From Desulfobacterium sp. (GTDB taxonomy: Bacteria > Desulfobacterota > Desulfobacteria > Desulfobacterales > Desulfobacteraceae), in NCBI GenBank assembly GCA_016342325.1, contig JAEINR010000045.1, positions 1 to 49,258 of the forward strand: a DNA stretch of 49,258 nt, in the 5' to 3' direction. Numbering within the stretch: the first letter of the stretch is position 1; every line of letters starts with the position of its first letter. Below the pieces are notes generated by a model. That model saw nothing but the letters and a program-made list of their open reading frames with translations. It was not told the origin of the DNA and made no database searches. Both the position numbers and the translations under genes were made by a program. Positions 17,818-25,441 of the stretch are shown here, piece by piece.

Positions 17818-19356
17818 TTAACTGCGCAACTTGAATTTTAGAACTTTTCCTGCTGCATTTCTCGGCAAAGAATCAACCATGTCGATTATTCTTGGTTTTT
17901 TGTAGCCTGCAAGGTTCTTCCGGCAGTGTTCGAGGATCTCCTCCCGGGTCAAGGTAACCCCATTTACGGGAACGACCACGGCCTTGATACGCTCACCCCA
18001 CTCAGGATCCGGCACCCCGACAACAGCCACTTCCAGTATTTTCCCATGGCTGAAAAGCACCTCTTCCACCTCTGCGGAATAGACATTTTCACCGCCGGTG
18101 ATGATCATGTCCTTTGCCCTGTCCACCACATAAATAAAGCCGTCCGGGTCCTTTTTTACCAGGTCTCCGCTGTGGAACCACCCATCTTCCATTGCCCGGG
18201 CCGTGGCTTCGGGATTCTTGTAATACCCCTGCATCAGGGTGGGCCCCTTGTAGACGATCTCCCCGATCTCGCCGTCCGGGACATCCGCGTTGTTGACATC
18301 AACGATCCTCACCTCCACGTTGAGGATGGCCCGCCCCACTGAACCGGGTTTTTCAAGGGCATGCTCCGGCTTGAGCATGGTGGTGCAGGGGCTCATCTCG
18401 GTCTGGCCAAACACGTCATACACCCCGGCGTTGGAAAAGAGCGCCATGATCCGTTTCTTGACATCCGTGGGCATGACTGCCGCCCCGGTGATGCAGACCC
18501 TGAGACTTTCAGTGTCGACCCCTTCGATCCCCGGCACCTGGAGAAGAAAAATCCACATGGCAGGCACCAGGAAGGTCATGGTGATTTTTTCCTGTTCCAG
18601 TATTTTAGGAATTTCCTGGGGAACAAAGTTGTCCTCCAGTACGATGGTTGCCCCCACAACCACATTGGTGACGGCAAGGGCAAGGGCTGCCGTGTGAAAG
18701 AGCGGTGGCACGCACAAATACCGGTCACGGTCCGAGAGCCGAAACTCCATGAGCAGATTAAAGCTGTCCATGAGGATGTTCTTGTGGCTCATGACCGCGC
18801 CCTTGGGTTTCCCCGTGGTGCCGGAGGTGTACATGATGAATGCGGGATCGTCGTCATTCACATGGATGCCTGGTTCTTCCGGGGAACCGTTTTCAACCAG
18901 GGTCTCGTAGTCCATGACGCCTTCAACGCCTTTGCCCGTGTTTGAGATAAAATAACGAACACCGGGAAGGTCCCCCCGGATGGCGTCCACCACCGGGGCA
19001 AACACTTTGCCAAAAACCATGGCAATGGAATCGGAGTTTTCGATCTGATAAATCAACTCCGGTCCCACCAGGCGAAAGTTGAGGGGAACGGCCACGGCCC
19101 CGATCTTGGCAGCCGCGAAATAGCACTCAAGGATCTCGTTGCCGTTGAGAAACAGCACCGAGATCTTGTCTCCCTGTTTGACCCCAAGGCCCAAAAGCGC
19201 ATTGGCAAGGGAGTTGACCCGGGCATTGACCCGGCCATAGGTGAAGCGGTTTTCCTTAAAGGCCAACATCTCCTTTTCCGGACGCTTCCTGGCCCATCTT
19301 GCCAGCACTTCCCCAAGGACAAGCTGCTGTGATAGCGCGATTCCATCATTCTTCAT
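17818..19356 (-). CDS. AMP-forming acyl-CoA synthetase (first of three)
   Basis: The 512-residue ANL-superfamily ligase has the P-loop YTSGTTGKPKGAV, the A5 motif VFGQTEMSP, the hinge region VDRAKDMIITGGENVYS and the C-terminal catalytic Lys in NAAGKVLKFKLRS. It adenylates a carboxylic acid and forms the CoA thioester. Sequence style is that of medium- or long-chain fatty-acid ligases, but the substrate cannot be fixed. GGAGAG precedes the ATG. It lies between the FadE-like 615-residue dehydrogenase and the barrel protein. A 25-bp imperfect inverted repeat sits 55 bp upstream of its start. Confidence 0.9.
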   Translation of the reverse strand: MKNDGIALSQQLVLGEVLARWARKRPEKEMLAFKENRFTYGRVNARVNSLANALLGLGVKQGDKISVLFLNGNEILECYFAAAKIGAVAVPLNFRLVGPELIYQIENSDSIAMVFGKVFAPVVDAIRGDLPGVRYFISNTGKGVEGVMDYETLVENGSPEEPGIHVNDDDPAFIMYTSGTTGKPKGAVMSHKNILMDSFNLLMEFRLSDRDRYLCVPPLFHTAALALAVTNVVVGATIVLEDNFVPQEIPKILEQEKITMTFLVPAMWIFLLQVPGIEGVDTESLRVCITGAAVMPTDVKKRIMALFSNAGVYDVFGQTEMSPCTTMLKPEHALEKPGSVGRAILNVEVRIVDVNNADVPDGEIGEIVYKGPTLMQGYYKNPEATARAMEDGWFHSGDLVKKDPDGFIYVVDRAKDMIITGGENVYSAEVEEVLFSHGKILEVAVVGVPDPEWGERIKAVVVPVNGVTLTREEILEHCRKNLAGYKKPRIIDMVDSLPRNAAGKVLKFKLRS

Positions 19357-19410
19357 GCACTCTCCTTTCCTTTTCAGTCTATGGCTCCTCGCACATGAAC
19401 CGATCCCATC

Positions 19411-19435
19411 TCATCTCATATTGTATATGAGGTGA
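19411..19435. promoter_or_regulatory. Imperfect inverted repeat, possible operator
   Basis: TCATCTCATAT and ATATGAGGTGA form 11-bp arms with one mismatch around a 3-base centre, 55 bp upstream of the acyl-CoA synthetase start at 19356. Size and symmetry suit a TetR- or GntR-type repressor site. No clear -35/-10 pair was found around it. Confidence 0.4.
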
Positions 19436-19470
19436 TCAGGTATCCGTTCGATGCAAACATCCATAACTGT

Positions 19471-21318
19471 TTAAAATGCGTTCTCCGGGATATCCACAGC
19501 CGCGGAACTACCTGCCAACAGAGAATCCATCCTGCCCTGGCTCACGGGCAGCACCGACTCCATGAAAAAACGAGCAGACAGGATCTGTCCCTGGTAATAC
19601 GCGGCATCGGCGTTCTTTTGGCAGATCTCGTTGATGGCGGCCTCGTCCTTATCCTTGACAATGGGGTCAAGCTTTGTGGCCGCAATCGTTGCCCGCCACA
19701 AAAGCATCCAGCCGCACACCGAATCCCCCACCACCTCCAGGAAAGGCGTTGCATGGGCAAACCCTGTCTTGAACCCTGCCGACATGGCAGTCTTCCCCAT
19801 GCTCAAGGCCACCTCGCCAAGCTTGTTGATGTTGGTTTCCAACAGGTCGGCCAGGGGCGCCACCCGTGGGACCTCTTTTGCCTTGGCGACCATTTCGTTC
19901 ATCTCAGCAAGGAGATTCATGAACACGGCGCCCTTTTTCATGCCAAGCTTTCTTCCCAGCAGATCCATGGCCTGGATGCCGTTGGTGCCTTCGTAGATGG
20001 GGGCGATCCTTGCATCCCTGTAGAGTTGTTCAACGGGAAAGTCGCTGGTGTAGCCGTAGCCGCCAAACACCTGGATCGCCTGGGAGCACACCTCGGTCCC
20101 CCTGTCCGTGCAGTAGGACTTGATCACCGGGGTCAACAGATCCAGCAGGTCCTTTGCATACTCCCGCTCCTTTTCAGACCCGGAGGTGACTTCGGTCTCG
20201 ATAAGACTGATCCCGTAGTACATGAGGCTGCGCATGCCCTCCACATGGCACTTCATCCACAACAGCATCCGTCGCACATCCGGGTGCTGGATGATGGGCA
20301 CCTGGGGGGCCGAAGGATCCATGATGTTCTCCAGCGCCCTTCCCTGGAACCGCTCCCCGGCATAGTTCAAGGCATGGAGATATGCGGCCGAACCACAGTT
20401 GAGACCAATGGCCCCCACCATGATCCTGGCCTCGTTCATCATCTGGAACATCACCTTCATGCCCTGGTTCTCCTCCCCCAGGAGAAGGCCCCGGCAGCCG
20501 CCTTTGGCCCCGTAGGTGAGGCTGCATGTGGCGCTGGCATGGATGCCCATCTTCTCCTCTATGCCCGTGCACACGATGTCGTTTAATTCGCCAAGGCTTC
20601 CGTCCTCATTCACCCAGATCTTTGGCACGATAAAGAGAGAGATGCCCTTGGTTCCGGCAGGGGCCCCCTCGATGCGTGCCAGCACCGGATGGATGATGTT
20701 ATCGGTCAGATCATGCTCCCCGGAGGTGATGAAGATCTTGTTGCCGGTGATGGAGTAGGTGCCGTCCTCATTTTTCCGGGCGGTGGTGGTCAACGCCCCC
20801 ACATCGGATCCGGCACCAGGTTCGGTCAGATCCATGGTGCCGCCCCACTCCCCTGTGTACATCTTCTTTAAAAACAACTTTTTCTGGAGCTCGGTGCCGA
20901 ACACCTCGATCATCTTGCCTGCGGCATGGCTTTCAAACCCGTGGAAACCAAAGGCGTAGTTGGCACCGGAAAGATACTCCGAGGCGGCCTGGGCCACCAT
21001 AAAGGGAAGGCCCTGTCCCCCCAGCTCGGGATCGGCGGTCATGGCGGTCCACTCCCCTTCCACAAAGAGCTTGTAGGGCCGCCTGAAGCATTCAGGCACA
21101 TGGACCATGCCGTTCTCAAATGTTGCCCCGTTCTTGTCCCCCTCCACCAGGGTGGGCAGGATCTCCTTGATGGCAAACTTTCTTGCCTCGGCAATGATCA
21201 TCTTAAAGGTCTTTTTGTCAAAATCCGCGTACTTTTCCATCTCACACAGCTTTTCAGCCTCAAACTGCTCAAATAAAACAAAATCGATATCCCGCTGTTC
21301 AGCAATTACCTGTGCCAT
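19471..21318 (-). CDS. Long acyl-CoA dehydrogenase (about 600-residue, DmdC/FadE5-like class)
   Basis: The 615-residue flavoprotein belongs to the enlarged acyl-CoA dehydrogenases with an extra N-terminal helix domain and a C-terminal extension. Typical segments are MDLTEPGAGSDVGAL (FAD/substrate loop), GNKIFITSGEHDLT, QVFGGYGYTSDFPVEQLYRD and IAPIYEGTNGIQA, where the Glu of YEGT is the expected catalytic base. It introduces the alpha-beta double bond into an acyl-CoA and passes electrons to ETF. The large class includes enzymes acting on bulky or methylthio-acyl-CoAs, so size may indicate an unusual substrate. AAGGAG lies before the ATG. Upstream, separated by 123 bp, is the AMACR-like gene whose 3' end carries a REP half-element. 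Confidence 0.9.
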   Translation of the reverse strand: MAQVIAEQRDIDFVLFEQFEAEKLCEMEKYADFDKKTFKMIIAEARKFAIKEILPTLVEGDKNGATFENGMVHVPECFRRPYKLFVEGEWTAMTADPELGGQGLPFMVAQAASEYLSGANYAFGFHGFESHAAGKMIEVFGTELQKKLFLKKMYTGEWGGTMDLTEPGAGSDVGALTTTARKNEDGTYSITGNKIFITSGEHDLTDNIIHPVLARIEGAPAGTKGISLFIVPKIWVNEDGSLGELNDIVCTGIEEKMGIHASATCSLTYGAKGGCRGLLLGEENQGMKVMFQMMNEARIMVGAIGLNCGSAAYLHALNYAGERFQGRALENIMDPSAPQVPIIQHPDVRRMLLWMKCHVEGMRSLMYYGISLIETEVTSGSEKEREYAKDLLDLLTPVIKSYCTDRGTEVCSQAIQVFGGYGYTSDFPVEQLYRDARIAPIYEGTNGIQAMDLLGRKLGMKKGAVFMNLLAEMNEMVAKAKEVPRVAPLADLLETNINKLGEVALSMGKTAMSAGFKTGFAHATPFLEVVGDSVCGWMLLWRATIAATKLDPIVKDKDEAAINEICQKNADAAYYQGQILSARFFMESVLPVSQGRMDSLLAGSSAAVDIPENAF

Positions 21319-21435
21319 AAAAATAACTCCTTAGGAATAAAGTTAGGTATACGAGGGCATCAGGCTAGGAGGAACAAGAAGAAAAGCCCGACGCCAATTA
21401 AATATTTTAAATTAGAAACACGAAACAACAACGAC

Positions 21436-21455
21436 AATAAGCTAGGCCTGACCCC
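21436..21455. repeat. REP-like element, half copy overlapping a stop codon
   Basis: On the minus strand the sequence is GGGGTCAGGCCTAGCTTATT, 19 of 20 bases identical to the arm of the palindrome at 12179. It encodes the last residues and the TAG stop (21442-21444) of the AMACR-like gene. A degenerate partner, ATCAGGCTAG, lies at 21359-21368. Confidence 0.75.
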
Positions 21456-22542
21456 AATTATAGTCGGTGGTTTCCTCCAATTGTTCCGGGGGGGGGCTGA
21501 GGGTCCCGGGGGTGCGGCTGAGCTTCACCGGAATACCGATCACTTTGACCGTGGTCCCGTCCTCCCGGGTAAGATCCACAACCATTTCCCGCTCCTTGAA
21601 CAAGGGATCCGCCATCACCTCGGGAAGGTCTTGAATTTTTGCGTAACAGACATCCACATCCCGAAATTCCCGGTCCCACTCATCAACGGTCCGCTCCTTG
21701 AAAATCCCGGTCAGGGTGTTGATGATCTCCTCCCGCCGCGCCTCGTCGTACTGCAGGGGCACATAGTCGGGAAGATCCAGGCACTCGCACAGCCGCTTCC
21801 AGAACCCATGCTCCACAGCGCCGATGGTGATGTAACGATTGTCCGCAGTCCCATAGGTGTTGTAGCAGGCGTAGCGATGGGAAAGGAGGGTGTTGGAGCG
21901 TTTGGGCATTTTCCCGGTCAAACCGGAGAAGAAAAGGGGCAGATGCAAAAATCCCAGCATGCCGTCGGTCATGGAGATGTCGATGTACTGGCCCTGGCCT
22001 GATTTTGTCCGCTCAAAAAGCGCCATGAGAATCCCCATGGCCGCGTTCATGGCCCCGCCAGCGATGTCGGCAAACTGAACCCCTGGAATGGAAGGGGGGG
22101 CGTCCGCCTGGCCGATGAGATCCAGGATGCCGGAGGTGGCCAGGTAGTTGGCGTCGTGGCCTGGCCGGTCCCTGAGGGGGCCAGTCTGTCCATACCCTGT
22201 GATGGAGCAGTAGATGATGCCAGGGTTCAGCTTTTGAATGGTTTCATAGTCAACCCCGAGCCGTTTGACCACCCCAGGCCTGAACCCTTCCAGGATCACG
22301 TCCGCGTCTTTGGCCAATTTTAAAAAGACCCCACGCCCCTGGTCCGATTTCAGATCCAGGGCCATGTGGCGCTTGTTACGGTTGATGCCGTTTAAAAAAA
22401 CGCCCTCGGCCTTGAATTTCTCGTCCTCCACTGAAACAACCTCGGCCCCGTGATCGGCCAGGATCATGGAACAAAAGGGGCCCGGAAGAAGCCGTGACAG
22501 ATCCAGTACCTTGATTCCCGAAAGCGCGCCTGTGTTCAACAT
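21442..22542 (-). CDS. Family III CoA-transferase/alpha-methylacyl-CoA racemase-like protein
   Basis: The protein is 366 residues from the ATG at 22542, which has GGGGGA upstream; longer starts lack a ribosome site. The fold markers LDLSRLLPGPFCSMILADHGAEV and RNKRHMALDLKS are those of CaiB/BaiF proteins. The sequence favours racemase over transferase: GHDANYLA, FADIAGG and VEHGFW place His, Asp and Glu at positions equivalent, by eye, to the catalytic residues described for mycobacterial Mcr/AMACR. AMACR inverts C2 of 2-methylacyl-CoAs so that only one epimer reaches the dehydrogenase. Such an enzyme fits beside D-specific beta-oxidation genes. A CoA-transferase role cannot be excluded. Confidence 0.8.
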   Translation of the reverse strand: MLNTGALSGIKVLDLSRLLPGPFCSMILADHGAEVVSVEDEKFKAEGVFLNGINRNKRHMALDLKSDQGRGVFLKLAKDADVILEGFRPGVVKRLGVDYETIQKLNPGIIYCSITGYGQTGPLRDRPGHDANYLATSGILDLIGQADAPPSIPGVQFADIAGGAMNAAMGILMALFERTKSGQGQYIDISMTDGMLGFLHLPLFFSGLTGKMPKRSNTLLSHRYACYNTYGTADNRYITIGAVEHGFWKRLCECLDLPDYVPLQYDEARREEIINTLTGIFKERTVDEWDREFRDVDVCYAKIQDLPEVMADPLFKEREMVVDLTREDGTTVKVIGIPVKLSRTPGTLSPPPEQLEETTDYNWGQA

Positions 22543-22635
22543 GGTTGTATCCCCCGTTTGGCGGACCCTCTTGCCCACCCCTGTAGATAATCGCTCCTGG
22601 CATATGAATAGAGCCAATTTCGAGTACAAACCCCT

Positions 22636-23109
22636 TTAAGCCTGACCATCACTATCCTTTCCATGGTTGATCCGTCGAATCTGGTAGAGGCTGGTGGTTG
22701 CGGCAACCACCTCGCCTTGGGTATTTTTGACCTCGGTCTCCATCTGAAAGTCGGCCTTTCCTTTTTCTTCCGCCTCAAGGGTGATGCGCCGGGCTTCCGC
22801 CGGCGTCATGGACATGGCAACCGTCACATCCGTGGTTACGGGCTTGAGAAACCGAATCCGGACATCCTTGACAATGGGATAAAAACGGTTGGCGTCAAAG
22901 GTAGTATAGAAGAGTACCCCTCCGGGTACCTCGGCAATGGAGAACAAAGCACCGGCATAAATGGTGCCCAGGTGATTCTCATTACCGGCAATGGGGGCCA
23001 TGACCTCCACATGGTTAGGCGCCATCACAAGCACCTTCATGCCCATGCGCTTTAAAAAGCCGATGCTGTTTTCCACAAGGGTCTTTGGATCGTTGGTAAG
23101 GGTGTTCAC
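22636..23109 (-). CDS. Hotdog-fold thioesterase (PaaI/YiiD-like)
   Basis: The 157-residue protein resembles single-domain hotdog thioesterases: N-terminal helix (VENSIGFLKRMGMKV), NENHLGTIYAGALFSIAEVPGG with the Asn-His-x-Gly and long central helix, then strands with RIRFLKPVTTDV. The start is GTG at 23109, with GGGGGA upstream. It may hydrolyse stalled or unusable acyl-CoAs to free CoA for the pathway. It lies between an acyl-CoA dehydrogenase (26 bp upstream) and the AMACR-like gene. DUF4442-type annotation is an alternative; substrate is unknown. Confidence 0.75.
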   Translation of the reverse strand: MNTLTNDPKTLVENSIGFLKRMGMKVLVMAPNHVEVMAPIAGNENHLGTIYAGALFSIAEVPGGVLFYTTFDANRFYPIVKDVRIRFLKPVTTDVTVAMSMTPAEARRITLEAEEKGKADFQMETEVKNTQGEVVAATTSLYQIRRINHGKDSDGQA

Positions 23110-23135
23110 TTGTCCGTCCCCCTATAAAAACTTAA

Positions 23136-24278
23136 TTAAAGTTGCATCATCTTGGCGATGATCCCCTTCATGATCTCATTGGTGCCGGCAAAGATCGACG
23201 TCACCCGGTTGTCCCGGAACTGCCTGACCAGGGGCGATGTCTCAAGGGAGCCTGCACTGCCCTCAAGGTCCATGCACCGGCTCCCGATCCGGTTGACCAT
23301 GTCCGTGGTCCAGTACTTGGCCATGGAGGTCTCGGAAATGATCTGTTTACAATCCATGTGATCAATGACCAGGGTCTCCATGAAGGTCTTGACGATCCTG
23401 ATTTCCGTAGCCATCTCGGCAAGGGCAAACTGGACCGCCTGGGACCGGGACAGGGCCCGGCCGTCCACCAGGGTGTTTCTGCACATGTCTTTGGTGTAGT
23501 TAAACATGTTCTCAGCTGCGAAAAGGGCGCCCAGGGAACAGACCAGGCGCTCCTGCTGGAGTTTCCCCATGAGCATGAGGAATCCATCCCCTGCCTTGCC
23601 AAGGCGGTTTCCCTTTGGAATCCGGCAGTCGGAAAAGAAGAGCTCGGTGGTATCCTGGCTGTTCCATCCCATCTTCTCAAAGGGCGCCCCCTTAGTAAAA
23701 CCGGGGGTGCCGGCCTCAACAATGTAGAGGGAAACGGCCTGGTGCTTGTTCTCAATGGCGGGATCCTTGGCCGCAAGGATCACGATATCGCAGTTCAGAC
23801 CATTGGATATAAAGGTCTTGGACCCGTTGATGACAATCTCGTCCCCCTCCTCCACCGCCGTGGTGACCATGGCGGCGACATCGCTTCCCGCGTCCGGCTC
23901 GGTCATGGCCACGGCCGCGATGATATCGCCGGAAACGCATTCAGGCAGATAATACTTTTTCTGCCGCTCATTGCCGTAGGCGGAGATGTAGGGAACCACG
24001 ATGTCGCTGTGAAGCCCTGCGGCAAGCCCGGTAAAACTAATCCGGGCCATCTCCTCGTTGACAATCACAGAGTAGAGGAAATCCAGGCCCGGCCCCCCGT
24101 ACTCCCCAGGAACGGTGGGGCAAAGGAAACCATTTTGCCCCATCTTCTTCCACATGCTCTTGGGGGTAATATGCTCTTTTTCGCACTGGGGGATCAGGGG
24201 AACCACCTCCTTTTCCAAAAAAAGCCGGAGTCGCTCCCTGAATGCCGTATGTTTCTCGGTGAATTTCAATATCTCCAT
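23136..24278 (-). CDS. Acyl-CoA dehydrogenase, isovaleryl/long-chain type base
   Basis: The 380-residue flavoprotein has AVAMTEPDAGSDVAAM, NGSKTFISNG and the C-terminal SIFAGTNEIMKGII. The usual catalytic Glu (YEGT in medium-chain enzymes) is Ala here. Instead a Glu directly precedes Arg in QQERLVCS, the position used as base by isovaleryl-CoA and long-chain acyl-CoA dehydrogenases, so activity is expected. That subtype often handles branched acyl-CoAs. It starts two bases after the stop of a second dehydrogenase gene, so the two are probably translated together. The start has AAAGGGG upstream. Confidence 0.88.
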   Translation of the reverse strand: MEILKFTEKHTAFRERLRLFLEKEVVPLIPQCEKEHITPKSMWKKMGQNGFLCPTVPGEYGGPGLDFLYSVIVNEEMARISFTGLAAGLHSDIVVPYISAYGNERQKKYYLPECVSGDIIAAVAMTEPDAGSDVAAMVTTAVEEGDEIVINGSKTFISNGLNCDIVILAAKDPAIENKHQAVSLYIVEAGTPGFTKGAPFEKMGWNSQDTTELFFSDCRIPKGNRLGKAGDGFLMLMGKLQQERLVCSLGALFAAENMFNYTKDMCRNTLVDGRALSRSQAVQFALAEMATEIRIVKTFMETLVIDHMDCKQIISETSMAKYWTTDMVNRIGSRCMDLEGSAGSLETSPLVRQFRDNRVTSIFAGTNEIMKGIIAKMMQL

Positions 24279-24280
24279 AA

Positions 24281-25435
24281 TTACCCCTTTAATTTTCCTA
24301 TCACGTGGTTTGCAATGGAACCGAGCCTGAGCCCCTGGTTGCTGTCATGGATCCCGATGAATTTCGCATCCCTGTAAAAATGCTCCACCCCGGTCTCCGT
24401 GATGTAGCCGGCACCGCCGTGGAGCTGGATCGCCGCGTCCGCAACGGCCTCGGCAGCGGCGGCAGCGGCCTCCAGTGCCATGTGGGTCTCTGCCTGGCTT
24501 ATTTTGCCCCTATCGAAATTACTTGCCGCCCTGTAGGTGGCAAGCCGGGCCAGGTCAACCTGGATCGCCATGGTTGCGATCTTGTGCCGGAGGGCTTCAA
24601 ACCGCGCGATCTTTCTTCCAAACTGCTCCCGCTCCCTGACATAGGCAACAGCCCTTTCAAGGGCGCCCTGGGCCGTGCCAAGGGCGATGCCGGCCGTCAC
24701 GATGCGCTGCTCGTTCAAAAACCCCTCCACCTGGGCAAAGCCATCACCCTTTTTTCCCACAAGGTTTGACAGGGGAACCCGGACATTGTCAAAGGTGAGG
24801 GTTGCGGTCTTCACCATGCAGCAGCCAAGCTTTCTGCCCGAATCGGTTACGGTGATACCGGGGGTTTCCTTTTCCACAAGAAAGAGGCCCATGGCCTTTT
24901 CCGGTGCAACATCGGGATCGGTGACGCAGAGCACCAGATAGAACCCGGCATCACCGCCGTTGGTCACCCAGGCCTTTTCGCCGTTGATGATCCATTGATC
25001 CTTCTGGGCAAGGGCAGTGGTTGCGATGGTGGCCACCCCATAACCGGTCCCAGCCTCCCCCAGGGCCCCGGAGGAGATCATCTCGCCTTCGGCCACCCTG
25101 GGCAAAAACGTTTCCTTCAGCGCTTTGGAGCCGAACCTGAGAAGCATCTCAGATCCGTGGGAGGCCAACATCAGAGCAGCTCCAGCACTGGAATCCTTTG
25201 CGCAGAACGCTTCGGCCAGAAGCACGTTTTCAAAAAGCCCCAGCCCTGCACCGGAGAACTCGTCGTCAAAGTGAATCCCGACAAAACCAAGGTCGCTTGC
25301 CTTTTCCCAGATGGACAGGGGAAAGCAGTTCTCTTTTTCCAGGGTGAGCAGCGTCTCCTTGTCAAACTCGCCCTTTGCAAAATCCTTTGCAGCCTTTTGA
25401 ATCTGTTTCTGGGACTTGGTCAGTTCAAAATCCAT
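24281..25435 (-). CDS. Acyl-CoA dehydrogenase with Asp at the catalytic-base position
   Basis: The 384-residue protein has the family segments SSGALGEAGTGYGVATI, NGEKAWVTNGGDAG, REREQFGRKIARFEA and QLHGGAGYITETGVEHFYRD. Where most family members have I-Y-E-G-T, it has IHDSNQGLR, so the base position carries Asp; the alternative helix-G position is Gln (NEQRIV). The substitution and the changed G-T to S-N suggest either an altered substrate geometry or reduced activity. It follows the ligase gene by 6 bp and precedes the second dehydrogenase by 2 bp. The two dehydrogenases might form a heteromer, as described for some steroid-side-chain enzymes; here this is only inference. Confidence 0.85.
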   Translation of the reverse strand: MDFELTKSQKQIQKAAKDFAKGEFDKETLLTLEKENCFPLSIWEKASDLGFVGIHFDDEFSGAGLGLFENVLLAEAFCAKDSSAGAALMLASHGSEMLLRFGSKALKETFLPRVAEGEMISSGALGEAGTGYGVATIATTALAQKDQWIINGEKAWVTNGGDAGFYLVLCVTDPDVAPEKAMGLFLVEKETPGITVTDSGRKLGCCMVKTATLTFDNVRVPLSNLVGKKGDGFAQVEGFLNEQRIVTAGIALGTAQGALERAVAYVREREQFGRKIARFEALRHKIATMAIQVDLARLATYRAASNFDRGKISQAETHMALEAAAAAAEAVADAAIQLHGGAGYITETGVEHFYRDAKFIGIHDSNQGLRLGSIANHVIGKLKG

Positions 25436-25441
25436 ATTTGC

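Noticed and set aside
23142-24377. Open frame of about 411 codons on the plus strand
   Set aside because: It mirrors the acyl-CoA dehydrogenase on the minus strand and has His/Gly/Leu-rich composition typical of antisense frames.
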